64,000 bases of DNA from positions 14,694,501 to 14,758,500 of the forward strand of contig NC_088320.1 of assembly GCF_910592395.1 (NCBI RefSeq). The letters are read 5' to 3'. This document shows, piece after piece, positions 1-10,300 of the stretch. The notes below the pieces were generated by a model. It was not told where the DNA came from. It made no database searches and saw nothing but the letters and a program-made list of their open reading frames with translations. The first letter of the stretch is position 1. Every line of letters starts with the position of its first letter. The stretch comes from Lineus longissimus. Taxonomy: Eukaryota; Nemertea; Pilidiophora; Heteronemertea; Lineidae. The translations under genes were made by a program, and so were the position numbers.

Positions 1-114
1 ATTTCCTACTTTTTGAGCAATTTGAACAGTTTTGTCAATTTCTTCATCTACTGTGCATTGGGACGACGGTTTAGACAAGCCTTGGGAAAGGTATTCAAAT
101 GTAACCAAAACTGA
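1..114 (+). CDS. Receptor GPCR, C-terminal end only (cut by window edge)
   Basis: Frame 1 is open from the first base to a TGA at 112-114 and gives 37 residues. They match the TM7 and tail of the minus-strand receptors further right: an SNLNSFVNFFIYC segment, then GRRFRQALGKVFKCNQN. This is the type I tail. It is the only good-quality receptor sequence on the plus strand, so this gene converges on the rest of the array. Its 3' flank (115-354) is the reverse complement of the flank below the minus-strand type I genes, with AATAAA at 242-247. Whether the full gene is intact cannot be seen. Confidence 0.85.
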   Translation: MSYFLSNLNSFVNFFIYCALGRRFRQALGKVFKCNQN

Positions 115-354
115 TATTTGGTTTGGGAGTAGAATGTCAGAAAACAAATGATTTTCTCTCACAATTTAGCCCTAGCATGTGGTATCTGGACAATAAGAAT
201 ATTATATACCATTATCAATTACAATTTTCCGGTATTAGAAAAATAAAACGTCACAAAACATGGTTTTCTTCCATGAAACTAAGTTTTTTAAGAAGAAAAC
301 CAGTTTTTTTTCAATAAAACTAGGTTTTCTTAATTATTGGACGAACGGCTTGCC
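115..354 (+). other. 3' untranslated flank of the left-edge receptor
   Basis: This matches, in reverse orientation, the DNA just below the type I receptor stop codons (for example 10400-10540 and 16880-17025). It contains the poly(A) signal AATAAA at 242-247, about 130 bp after the stop, the same spacing as in the minus-strand genes. Confidence 0.7.
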
Positions 355-530
355 ATATAAGTGCACTACGCTGATATTTAAATACAATATTGAAGTGCTA
401 AAATACTGTGCACTCATTAATCTGCTTTATATAATACTCTCTGTAATTTCACTTATTTTCAGCGTTTGACATGTTCAGTTTCCGGTTACTATTTATTATC
501 CATTTCGCTGTGTGTAGCAATAATAATTTA
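355..530. repeat. Dispersed repeat, three copies in window
   Basis: This stretch is similar in inverse orientation to about 22330-22520 and 48880-49085. Shared landmarks include a segment reading GCTAAAATACT and another reading TCCATTTCGCTGTG. No coding potential is seen. The family was not identified. Confidence 0.6.
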
Positions 531-599
531 TCATGTTTGGCAATTGATGCTGTACATTGGGGTGTCAATTGTTCTTTACTTCAATACCCTATTGGCGAC

Positions 600-900
600 A
601 GAAGTGCGCGTAATGTAGGACTCATCTGGTGATTTTGACATCTCAATTTCTAATCAATTAACTTCTAATACCTGGCGTCAATTGGTATTTTCAACGATAG
701 TTGCTGCACATGAGGGGCCTGCTGGCATCAATATTTGCAACAGGCTGCATCCATCGCCACTAAGAGGTTTGTAGAATTCGCACATTCTGTAAAACGCTAA
801 CACAGGAATACGTAAAATGCACACATTTTAGTGGTACTATTTCTTACATGAGCACATTCTATAGACTTGAGGCAAAATATAATCTATATAAAAAAGACTC
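600..900. repeat. Diverged repeat, first copy (second at 2670-3165)
   Basis: Ordered landmarks recur at 2670-3165: GGTGATTTTGACA, TTGGCATCAAT or TGGCATCAAT, AACACAGGAATACGTAA or AAACAGGAATACGTAA, and GGCAAAAT followed by CTAATA or ATAATC. The copies are old and carry no ORF of note. The rest of 530-1300 shows no gene. Confidence 0.5.
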
Positions 901-1310
901 GCTCTAATATAGTAGAAGCAATTAATATTGTCTGGCAGATGGTGTTGGTCGCAGTTTTTGATGGCATTTAAAGCTGACATGCATGCATAAAAACCCTAAC
1001 AGCCAAGTTAGAAAATACTAACGCCCGTCCGCCATGTATTGAACGACCGGACCGCCATGTTTCAAACGCCCTCAGATATGATAGACTACCACCAGGCCGC
1101 AAAGGCGCTACCGTATTCATCGACAGAGCATTGGATTTGGAGCACAGAATATGACCATCAGTACATATATCTTACTACATGGTGTTTCAAAAAAAAGGAA
1201 ATCGAGATTAAATTATTAATTTCCTGGACATGGCCAATTATGGAAATTGGCAACCACCATTTTCTGCCCAAAGATGTCCTCTTTTCCTCTTTTTTGTGAC
1301 ACCAAAAAAT

Positions 1311-2039
1311 CCATTTTACTGTCACAGATGATTGAACACGAAACAGTTCAATCAACCATGGCAAAACTGGTCTTGCACCAGATAGACGTTTTGGCAATAG
1401 ACCTTGTTTGCCCAGTGCAGGGCTTTTGTTGGGCCTCTAAATTATGCAATCCTCCACATGTTTTATTCATTGCACACTCCTTAAATGTTGGAAAGGTTGC
1501 TCATTTTCTCAGACCAGCAAAATGCAACTTACAACAAAGCAGCGTGTGTTTGAGGTAAACGAGTGGTTGAGGACTGGAAGTATCCAGCAAGTAGCAGATG
1601 CATTTGGAGCGATCAACCGTGGGATTAAATGGCCACCAAGTTCCCCTGACCTCACATCCTGTGATTTTTTTGTGGTGATATCTTGAGAATCCAGTTAACA
1701 AGTCGCCTCCACGAGATATATCAATGACCTACGCGCCAGAATCGTCGGTGCAGTTGATACCTTAAGCGGACAGAGAATGTAATCAAGAATGCATTGAGAG
1801 CAATGAGAACCAGAGCTGAAGTTTGTGTTGAAAGGAATGAGGGGATGTCGAAGGACACTGGAGTTAGGTTGAGACAGGAATGAGCACCCAGATGTTAAAT
1901 AATTGAATAAAATTTTGCTAAGGACACACTGGTCTTCGTTTTTTGGCTGAGTTCCGCTGCGGTAAATTTTGTGCAAGACCAGACCGGACATGGTTGATTG
2001 AACTGCTTCGTGCTCAGTCACCTGTGACAGTAAAATGGT
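1311..2039. mobile_element. Foldback element with about 75 bp inverted arms
   Basis: The arm at 1311-1385 and the reverse complement of the arm at 1966-2039 align over almost their whole length, sharing CCATTTTACTGTCACAG and a longer stretch around GTTCAATCAACCATG. Both arms, each read outward from the element, encode related peptides containing WLIEL, an LFRVQS or LLRAQS variant, and TVKW, so they may be inverted pieces of one old coding sequence. They enclose a transposase-like remnant (1520-1700). Confidence 0.55.
1520..1700 (+). pseudogene. Internally deleted DDE transposase remnant (Tc1/mariner-like)
   Basis: The frame starting near 1523 reads TTKQRVFEVNEWLRTGSIQ, like the N-terminal helix-turn-helix of transposable-element proteins of the DUF4817 type. 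After a few residues it runs into KWPPSSPDLTSCDFF, which resembles the WPPxSPDLxPxDFF block that surrounds a catalytic Asp of DDE_3 transposases. The roughly 200 residues that normally separate these blocks are missing, so this is a deletion derivative. The family assignment is by motif recognition only. Confidence 0.55.
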
Positions 2040-2094
2040 ACAGATGGCACAAAAGACGCCATTCTGTCGAGCTCGTGCGTGAAATCAACAACGG

Positions 2095-2175
2095 CTTCAA
2101 GGCATAGTGGGTAAGACGGCACGGATCAAGTGGCGAGGGTTCCGCGTTCGAACCCGGTCGAGGGATTTTTTTCTT
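2095..2175 (+). mobile_element. tRNA-like SINE head
   Basis: A box-A-like TAGTGGGTAAGAC is followed about 35 bp later by a box-B-like GCGTTCGAACCC, the internal Pol III promoter layout of tRNA-derived SINEs. No convincing acceptor-stem pairing is seen, so it is not called a tRNA. The 3' end of the element was not defined. Confidence 0.45.
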
Positions 2176-3415
2176 TTCCTTTCTTTACACGAGAACGTCT
2201 CTGTGTGACCTGTATCGTCAATGAACTTGTTGTTTGTGCAGTCAGGTGTGACCAGTCGCTGAGTGTCTATCCTGTTTCAAGTGCAGTTTTTCGTTTGGTG
2301 GTCGGGCGTTTTTGTTTTCTAACTGGGCCGTTAGGTTTTTTATGCATGCATGTCAGCTTCAAGGAGGGTTTTGACGATTGAATGGTAGAGGAGACCTGGT
2401 GTAGGATCATCATGGGTGACATGCATAATTGACACTCTTGGGACCGGCCGAGGTGGCCATAATAATGATTTGTCGTCAACAGAGTGGACTCCATACTGGT
2501 AAACGTGGTGTCGGGTCGGGTCGGGTGAATGATCTCATTGTTATTTGTTGTTTTATTTTGACCGAGAAAACTCCCTACGCGTAAATTAATTTACCTCCAG
2601 AACAAATTGGCGACCGAGGAACGCGCATTGAATGTTGAAGGTTACCAGCATAATCATGATAATGAGCATCGTAGGACTGGTACACTGTTGGTGATTTTGA
2701 CAACTCGATTTCCAACAATTCAAAGTAACTTCTGATGCTTTACGTTTAATTGCATTGTCGGTTTAGGACAGTTGACCCCTATCCTTTAGAATGAAAATAG
2801 AACAAAGGGAATTCATGTCTAGGTTTGAGCAAGACAACACACCGAGTACTGGGCTAGGCCTGAATTCTTTTAACTTCGAGGTAAGCGGCAAAATAACGTA
2901 ATGTATCTGGTGTGTTTTACAAATATAGCTGCTTTACATGTGTGAGCTGTTGGCATCAATCTTTGTAAAAGCCAGAAACGAACTCCACAAAGAAATTTGT
3001 GAAACCCGCACATTGCACGGAAATTGCCGATCGGTTCCGAAGGTTTTATCTCATCAGTAAAACCCTAAAACAGGAATACGTAATAGCAATTGCTTTAGAT
3101 AATGTTTCTTACATTTAGGAGTAGATGTATTTTGTCGGTTGCGGCAAAATCTAATATTTAAGGTTGGGGTTCACCTACGGCAAGCGGTCCTCTCAGCTAA
3201 TGCTTACTTCAAACAATTTACACGCAGATTTTTAATTCCCTTCGCCGCGCAAATAATGGTCTTTTCAAAAATGTATTTCAATGCCGTTTTCGGCTTTAAT
3301 GGTTGGTTGATCTGATATGGTTTGCAATTGACTACAAGTTAACGCAATTGACCACAGAATATCCGAACAGCTGTAGGCAGTGGCGGGAATGACGTGAATT
3401 ACAATAACAAAGTTG
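2176..3415. other. Gene-free repeat-rich stretch
   Basis: No exon or convincing ORF is seen. It holds the second copy of the 600-900 repeat (about 2670-3165). The segment 2360-2490 resembles 3970-4080, sharing GAGGGTTTTGACGA and ATAATTGACACTCTTGGGAC. Confidence 0.4.
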
Positions 3416-3419
3416 TAAC

Positions 3420-3605
3420 TGGCGGTCCGGTGTGACAGCGGATATAGTCCCCCTGGAGTCATAGTCCGGTAGCATTGTATTTGACCAATTAAGCAGCATG
3501 ATCTATTGTACCGCTAACCCTAACCAAAACATTTAGCAATGCGGGCTATTGTTACACGGACTATCAGCCCTAGGACGACTATCCCCGCCACACCGGCACG
3601 AAAAA
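3420..3605. mobile_element. Foldback MITE-like palindrome
   Basis: CCGGTGTGACAGCGGATATA near 3427 is matched in inverse orientation by TATCCCCGCCACACCGG ending near 3597. An inner pair built on AGTCCGGTAGC and GCTATTGTTACACGGACT folds inside it. Short GGACTAT and CCGCCACACCGG palindromes like these are characteristic of non-autonomous DNA elements. Family not assigned. Confidence 0.45.
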
Positions 3606-5370
3606 ATGGATCGTTAGCACCTGCACGCACCACGCCTCGATGTGTGAGTCCATATCTGAAACGAATATGTCGTATCGTGAAGTCTGTAGGATCGTTCAAA
3701 TCTCAAATTATGACCTCTGATTAAAAGTTGATGAACTCTATTCTAATCTGTCAAAATTGATATTTTATCATGCAAATGGGAAGATAAAGGTTGGAACTAA
3801 AACGTGCAATGAAATAAATAGATACCCTTTTGTGAGTAATATGTTATGGATATTTTTGTTGGAAGCGCACACTAGATGTGTCATAGGTGAACCCTAGCCT
3901 AAAATACCTCACTTGAAAGAGAATAGTAATTACAACATCTTCTAGCAGATGGCGTTGGTCGCTACCCGCGACAGCGTTATAAGAGGGTTTTGACGAATGA
4001 AATGTCGGTACAAAGCATGGGAGACATGAAATAATTGACACTCTTGGGACTGGCCAAGGTGGCTTTATTAACAGGAAGAATTCCATTCTTGTACTAAATG
4101 CTAGGTCATAGATGTACCCAGGAGGTTGGGTTGGGGTTGATGAGCGCTTTTTTTATTTATTTTACTGGGAAAAGTCACTGCGCAGAATTTAATTTACGAA
4201 ATTTATCGACCGTAAATTATTATTTGCTACTTTTTTTGGAAAGCGACCGACCTCCCCGTCAGGAAATCCTGGTAACAATTATAGAGGATTTGACAAGATC
4301 CGTCATAGATGGTACAAATCTGTCTCGCCACGGCAGTCATGAATCCTCGTTAATCATATTACAATGTTAATTATTTGTCATGTTTGTGGTTTTTTATCAC
4401 CCCTAATGAAAAATGTGCTGTCATGTTGACATGTGTTTTATTAGTTTAATAGGCCTACTGGATGAACTACAACGTTGCTAGCCTGCTTAGCCAATCAGAG
4501 AAGATTACATAATTCGGTTCAGTCCATAATATAATCTCACCAAGCCTATCAGAGTCCCGCTTGCAACGTTGACTTTCGAGGTGAGATTGCAGTTTTACTA
4601 GTTTTCAAATTATACATTTATAAGAAAGAAACCGAGGTTTTTACACGTGTACGCTGCATTGGATTTCGGATTTCGAACATACTACACGAATGTAGCACCA
4701 CACGATTTTATTACAGAGCTTTTAGCGTCATCACCATCATCAAGTCGTCGAGCGAATTCACTGGTCTTTAAGGCTTTTTGATGAGAAGATTCTTACCACC
4801 GAGATTTGTGCGTGCGTTGTCTTCACAATACCACCAGATATGCCGATCAACATAGGACTATTGCCTCGATTTCGTCACAGGTCAGTGAGGTGGTTGCTTG
4901 AATGTAGTGTACCAAGGGCATATCTCTGTCACACGACATTTATCCTAGGTTGAGATCAGGGGTAACCATGATGATATTTATCCTTTCAGGGTTACTAGAA
5001 CATTGAGACCGTCATCGGTAGACTTCAATCAAAGTGATTCACAATATAAAATGGAACTTAATGCGGCGATGACGTTTACCTAGTGACAGCAGTACCTGCT
5101 GCTGTGGAATGTCTTTCGGTATACTGCTTAAGGGTCAAGATTCATCCATTATCTAATATTCACCCTTCAATGACCTCCGATGTACAATAAGAAAGATACA
5201 CTGCAAATGTGCGCTTATTTTTGGGACACCCTGTATCAAAGCCCATAAACAAAGCGGCGTGAGCAACCTTATACATCAACTTCAATTCTCCTCCGAGCTC
5301 TGGCTGTAGCTGACAGCCTCTTATTAGTAGCGGAAGTGTTGCGCAATGCCAGCAGATGATTTCATTATTA
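3606..5370. other. Gene-free stretch
   Basis: Only short incidental ORFs are seen. 3970-4080 is an old duplicate of 2360-2490. A GGGACACCCTGTA string near 5219-5231 looks like the terminal repeat of Tc1/mariner-type elements, but no partner end was found. Confidence 0.35.
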
Positions 5371-5377
5371 TGTTTCT

Positions 5378-5770
5378 TTGTGGAATGATTATATGGAATT
5401 CTTTCAGACAGGCTATGCATATATTTGCGGAATGTCGATTTACCGCACCGTTTGTATCGGTATAGAGCGGTTCATAGTAGTCTGCCGACCGCTACAAACG
5501 AAATGCGTACATCGTTGTCATGTGTGTTGTAATCGGTTCATTCATCTACCGTATCCCCGTACTTTTTAACTACGCTGTCGAGTATCATTACGACCCGTGT
5601 ATTAGAAGGATGCTCCAAGGAAGGGTTACTCCGATCTGCAATCCAATCTAATTTATTCTACTCTCTACAGGAAAGCCCTTGCGATAATCATAGGTGCCAT
5701 TATCCCAATCTCAGTGTTGATTGCGATCACATTTTCAGTGCTGAGAACTCTGAGTCGATTTGTACATTGG
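5378..5770 (+). pseudogene. Divergent receptor GPCR pseudogene, TM3 to TM5
   Basis: The first frame reads ICGMSIYRTVCIGIERFIVVCRPLQ, matching the TM3/ERF/CRPL block of the array receptors. The frame then shifts near 5500 and continues as NAYIVVMCVVIGSFIYRIPV, the TM4 block, through YHYDPC of extracellular loop 2 until a stop near 5650. A third frame picks up TM5 (IIPISVLIAITFSVL) near 5700-5755. At least two frame changes are present and no N-terminus or TM6-TM7 is visible. It is far more diverged than any other copy and lies on the opposite strand from the main array, so it may be a relic of an older subfamily. Confidence 0.7.
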
Positions 5771-6105
5771 TCTATTTCCCAGCTACTGACGTTATCCACT
5801 TCTTTTTTCCAATTCTTCCAACATTTCAGCAGGGTCTGTGGAGTTTGGTGTCCCGATCAAGTTTCTCCTTCACCATTTCTTGCATTAGCATCTTGCCTCT
5901 TAAAACCATCGGTGAGATGAGTCCGAGGGGAGAGAAGATTGAGCAACTGTAACTAAATGTATCCTCCAAACTATTCCGGGAGTTGATTCTGTGTCTCTAA
6001 CTGCTGTACCTTCACTCCGATTCACCGACGACTTTTAGCTGATTCTGGCAGTGACTTCAAAATCTCTGGTTCTGAGCTATACCATCCTACAAGCTGGAAT
6101 CGTTC
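5771..6105. other. No gene seen
   Basis: No similarity to the receptors or to the repeats elsewhere in the window was noticed. Confidence 0.3.
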
Positions 6106-6645
6106 CCTTAGATCCATCATTAGACCAACTGCGACCTCCTTTGCCTTCTCTAGTTAATATTATACGACATTCTTGGTGAGATGAGCAGTGGTCGCCTGCA
6201 TGAGGTTGGATGATATCAAGCGAGGTGAGGATTGTGAGGCTAATTATCGGTATCAATGAGTTTATAATGACGTAGCTGAGAGAGAAATAAAAGTTAAAGC
6301 ACAATGCTGTGTAATATAATACGTGAGCAAGGGTCGTAACGAAATGTCACCTCGTACGAAAGGAACAGAGGGAAGCACCAAACAGATTTCGAATAGACAA
6401 TTGAAGGCATTCCTCTTTGTGCAAATTGCTGCCGCCCACAGAGGCCTGCAAACAGCAATGAGTCGCTCTGTGGCAACACAAACAATGACTCAGATTGATG
6501 CAGACTTTCACAAGAACATCAGTGTGCGGAGATAACGTGTGCATGAAACCAAATATACTCGAACCAAAAACCCGCGTTGTCGTACAGGACATGCATTGAT
6601 TCAACGAATAGTGGCGAAACCAAAACTGTCCACAAACTAAAAAAC
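6106..6645 (-). pseudogene. Receptor GPCR pseudogene, TM2 end to TM5
   Basis: Read on the minus strand from about 6645 it begins MFFSLWTVLVSPLFVESM, the same start as the truncated cassettes at 12774, 34698 and 56232. It runs through GFWFEY, then loses frame before TM3 through a short deletion in the AHAYSYLR segment. It regains receptor frames at the LFLSYEVTFRYDPCSR segment and at VIINSLIPIISLTILTSL (TM5). It extends past TM4, unlike its three relatives, so it preserves more of the parent. Confidence 0.75.
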
Positions 6646-6659
6646 ATGTATTCCTCTCA

Positions 6660-7355
6660 GAACTTCACTCCATGTGGCTTAACGTGTCTGACTACGCTTA
6701 ACCACGCCCTTGACCACACCCTTGGCCCGGACCAAAATCCATTGTTTGCGTATAAATTAGGACGTGTTGTGATTGTCTCCGGCGGCAGAAAAACAAGAAA
6801 CTATATACCAACGCGACAACTCGCGACAACTCGCGCTTTAAAACAAATGAACCACGCCAGAAGAGGTAAGTCATTCAGTGCTATCTCTGGTAAAGTTCCT
6901 GTGAACAAGGTACCTGGTGTTAATCGTCATTGTAAACCTCGTTCGCCTGTTGCATCTCGGCCCGCGCACACTGAGACATGAGAGACATGATGTACATAGG
7001 GAGGCAATTCCCATAACGTCATGAATAAATTTTGGAGCAGTGCGCAAAATATTGATAACCAAATGGCGTCGCCTGGTGTTTAATCATCAATCGCATTTCT
7101 ATATGATGAAATGCGTAGATGCAATGACGGGGACGAAGCTCGACCTCGGGGCAATCGGACAGCTGGAAGACGCTTCCTGTGCTACGAATAAAGAGTATCG
7201 AATAATGAGTTATACTGTACGAGTTGAAACTAAATTAGAAAAAAACTTCGAACGCATTCAGAAAAAAAGGTATGAATAAAATAGGGAAAAAGCAAACATA
7301 TCAAAGTAAAAAAACGCCAACTCCTTTAAGATGGGGCCCGGAGAGCGAGGCGAAA
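6660..7355. repeat. Array unit flank shared by type II units
   Basis: This is shared with 13130-13810, 35055-35750 and 56590-57280. Landmarks are CACGCCCTTGACCACACCC near 6705, GTTCCTGTGAACAAGG near 6894, and GATGAAATGCGTAGATGCAA near 7103. It lies below the type II receptor 3' ends in transcription order. Short ORFs on both strands are not conserved between copies. Confidence 0.6.
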
Positions 7356-7523
7356 ATCTTTATTTTCGACATTAATAAAAACAAAGGGTTTCATATGACT
7401 CATGATCGAAATGAGCTTGTTTCAACCACTGCCACAGGGCGATGTAGTCGCTTCTTGTTTCCTTTTTTGTAGGCAGAAACAAAACTGACCCTCTACATTT
7501 TAGAAGATCGGGAATTCGTGACA

Positions 7524-8564
7524 TCATGGCAATCTTCGTTGACACTTAAATACCTTCCGCAGGGCTTGTCTAAACCGTTGGCCCGTTGAACAGTAGATGA
7601 AGAAATTCACAAAACTGTTTAAATTTCTCAGAAAGTATGAAATATCGAGAACACTCCAATAGATATAAATGTCTAAATGGAGACTTGAGTATACTTGAAT
7701 TGCTCCACTTATTTGAGAAAGCCCGCCTGGCATCTCTAGTATTATAAATATAACCACCACGGTCACCACCTGATACGTAACCATCCTCATTTGTTTGTCT
7801 CGATGTACGTCATTCTTGGTGAGATGAGAAGTAGTCGCCTGCTTGTGGCTAGATAATATCAAGCCGGTGAGGCTTGAGAGACTAATTATTGGTATCAATG
7901 AATTGATAATTATATGAAGGCTTACTATGTATATGATATAGAAATAATAGTCATGAAGCAAGTCAGTTAAATACCACGTAGGAAAGATCATACGCGAGCA
8001 AGGGTCGTAACGGGATGTGACTCCGTACGAGAGGAACAAGGGTATTCGATACAAGAAGGCGCCAAAACAGATTGCGGATAGCGAAATGTAGGCATTCTTC
8101 TTTGTGCATAAAGCTGCCGCCAACAGTGGCCTACAGACAGCAATGAATCGCTCAGTGGCAACACAAAGTGTAATATAAATGGATACAGTCTTTGAAAAGA
8201 AAATCATTGTGCGGAGATAACTGTATGCGTGCGCATGAAACATAACATATTCTAACCAAAACCCCGTATAGTCGTCCAAGACCCGCATTGATTCACCCAA
8301 TACTTGCGAAACCAAGACTAAACTATCGGTTACTGCTAAACCTTGTAGCAGCACAGAAGTAGATGTGTATGGCCGCTCATATCCTATGCCAATAATCGCA
8401 AGTATATTTGCTGGAAAGCCAATTACTGCCATGATTAATGTTAGTGGTACATTAACGGTGAAAACCACCAAACTAAAGAAACCAATCAAAGGTAGTATTG
8501 GATACAAACATGTTCCGTTCTCTCTGGACGTGGTGAAAGGAATGGTCTCGTTAGTTGTCGCCAT
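7524..8564 (-). CDS. Intact receptor GPCR, 346 aa, mosaic of types I and II
   Basis: Predicted seven-pass plasma-membrane receptor of the rhodopsin class, closest by eye to FMRFamide-type neuropeptide receptors; ligand unknown. TM1 lies near residues 33-61, TM2 68-92, TM3 113-142, TM4 157-179, TM5 206-236, TM6 262-287 and TM7 303-326. Asn53 (1.50), Asp80 (2.50), ERF at 138-140 in place of DRY, Pro225 (5.50) and Pro279 (6.50) are visible. Position 3.25 is Tyr, 6.48 is Glu and 7.50 is Phe. The first half (AVTDSLVLVSQVLGES) is type I, while loop 3 (HLTKNDVHRDKQMRMVTYQ) is type II, suggesting gene conversion. The tail, CQRRLP, is two residues longer than in relatives. Its CRE is degraded (8997-9004). 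A poly(A) signal complement lies at 7359-7364. Confidence 0.88.
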   Translation of the reverse strand: MATTNETIPFTTSRENGTCLYPILPLIGFFSLVVFTVNVPLTLIMAVIGFPANILAIIGIGYERPYTSTSVLLQGLAVTDSLVLVSQVLGESMRVLDDYTGFWLEYVMFHAHAYSYLRTMIFFSKTVSIYITLCVATERFIAVCRPLLAAALCTKKNAYISLSAICFGAFLYRIPLFLSYGVTSRYDPCSRMIFPTWYLTDLLHDYYFYIIYIVSLHIIINSLIPIISLSSLTGLILSSHKQATTSHLTKNDVHRDKQMRMVTYQVVTVVVIFIILEMPGGLSQISGAIQVYSSLHLDIYIYWSVLDISYFLRNLNSFVNFFIYCSTGQRFRQALRKVFKCQRRLP

Positions 8565-8588
8565 CGCAGCTGGTTTTAACCTTCAAAT

Positions 8589-8828
8589 CTACGAGCTTAA
8601 TAGAAATTTTTTCGTAACATCTAGTTCACCAGTTGGCACCCCTGGATAAAGAAGCTCTTGGTTACACGATAGACCAATTCTGGTCGTTACTGCTGCATGC
8701 GTATTACTATGTTGTGTATAAACGGCGAATAACACCAAATTATAGAAACAAATTAAGAGTATCGGATACAAACATAGTCCACGCTTTATGGGTGTGCTGA
8801 AAGGAGTGACCTCGTCAGTTGTCACCAT
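8589..8828 (-). pseudogene. Duplicated receptor 5' end, potential upstream ORF
   Basis: An open frame of 79 codons, MVTTDEVTPFSTPIKRG then LCLYPI, parallels the receptor N-terminus (MATTNETIPFTTSRENG then TCLYPI) and part of TM1 before drifting out of register. It stops 25 bp before the receptor ATG at 8564. If the transcript starts above it, it would be an upstream ORF. The TATA-like site seen in some other units is deleted here. Confidence 0.65.
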
Positions 8829-8996
8829 CGTCGATGTGTTTTACCTCAAAATCAACGAGCAAATCAATGTCTGCTAGCTTTGACTGTAGCTTCCATCAGT
8901 TTGCTCTCTGGATAAAGAAGCTCTCGGTTATACCTCAAGTAAAGATCGATGCACTGATGTGCAAGTCATTGCTGCATATTAAATCCCGTGTCGAGG

Positions 8997-9004
8997 TGAA
9001 GTCA
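8997..9004. promoter_or_regulatory. Degraded CRE-type octamer (TGAAGTCA)
   Basis: This occupies the place of TGACGTCA in other units, within GTCGAGGTGAAGTCATGATC, 433 bp before the receptor ATG at 8564. One base differs from the palindrome. Confidence 0.55.
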
Positions 9005-9009
9005 TGATC

Positions 9010-9980
9010 AAGTTTTATTCGCTGATTTTGTTGAATCATTTGTTGAATGAGAAATACTTGACCATGTTGACTTGATGATCCAAACTATGTTGGATGAAAT
9101 ACCTGGCTTTCATGCGGCGAACATTTGTATTTTGGCTTGCTGACAACATATCAGTCACATGTATCTTGCCGACCAACAGGAGTGATTAAAGAACACAAAC
9201 CCCAATGGACTGATTTCATCAATGTGTTGATTATCATCGGAAACAGCGCGTCAAATTGCAAATCGTTAAACTACCACCACTAACTGATACCGAAGTTCTC
9301 TCAGTCGTCTATTCGTTTTTCATTCAGTTGGTCAATTTCCTATTCCTATGGTGTACTTCGAACGAAACTCTCTGTAATTTGCAAACATCCGTTTCAAAGT
9401 GAGACTCTTCGTGAATCACATGAAATTACTTAACAATATCCTCCTTTATCTTATGATATTGATCGACGTAAACACCTCCATGATTGTGAACTCGAACTCC
9501 TTTTAGCAATCGGACTACCACTGCAGAGAACAACCGAATATGGATAGAAACGCAGCATAACGCTCTTCGTCAACCTATCAGCACAAGATGCGTAATTTTG
9601 AAAACAAATGTCCACCTTGCAACTGGAGAAATAACTTTATATTATCGGCGCTGTGTTCGGTTTTTATGAATAGGGAAAATTGTTGAATGCTGAACAATGG
9701 AAGAAATCGGTTTAATGTTTAAGTTAACTGTAAGATGCAGTTCTTCGTAATACTACTTAACGGTTCATACATCACTGTGATCATATCCCCCCAATACCCA
9801 TGATACATTCGCAGTCGCCTGATGATGTTCTCAATAAATCTACCAAGTCTAGCAAAGAAGCCATTTTACACTTCAATTATGCCACTTAATGAACACTATT
9901 ATTCTCTTCTAATTGATCAACGTGCTTTGACGCCGGCAGCTATATAGGTCTAATGATGTGAGCTAGGGGGTATTTACGGA
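9010..9980. repeat. Array spacer
   Basis: This belongs to the spacer family with copies at 15460-16490, 27805-28835 and 49240-50160. Landmarks are AAAGAACACAAACCCCAATGG near 9199, ACACCTCCATGAT near 9472 and GAGCTAGGGGGTATTTAC near 9960. Stops break every frame here. Confidence 0.6.
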
Positions 9981-9984
9981 CATT

Positions 9985-10300
9985 TCACTGCCACATTTTA
10001 TTTTTGGTTGCATTCAAACACCTTCTCCAATGCCTTTCTAAATGGACGGCCAGTTGCACAGTAGATAAAAAAATTACAAAGCTGTTTAAATTGCTCAAAA
10101 AGTATGAAATATTGAGAATACCAAAATTGGCATAGTCTATATCGAGACTTGAATATGATGGAATTAGTCCCCATATTTGAGACGTCTCGCCTGGGAGATG
10201 TAAAATCAATACCACTGTGACAACCCGATACGATACAGAGGAGCCGTGTTGCTTCACAGTGATACTGCCATATTTCAATGAGGGGCCGCGTCGCAACACA
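9985..10300 (-). pseudogene. Receptor TM6-TM7 remnant
   Basis: The minus-strand frame reads VVTVVLILHLPGETSQIWG (TM6) and NISYFLSNLNSF (TM7), then shifts frame in the tail, so the expected GRRFRQAL block is scrambled. No TM1-TM5 lies above it. The DNA above it is a minisatellite and then the 3' end of the next receptor. Confidence 0.7.

Noticed and set aside
3505-3535. Telomere-like GCTAACCCTAACC string
   Set aside because: Only about two units; it falls within a foldback element.
6700-6726. CACCC-box promoter (CCACGCCCTTGACCACACCC)
   Set aside because: It recurs in each type II flank, but it lies below receptor 3' ends or above truncated cassettes, with no evidence that it drives a gene.
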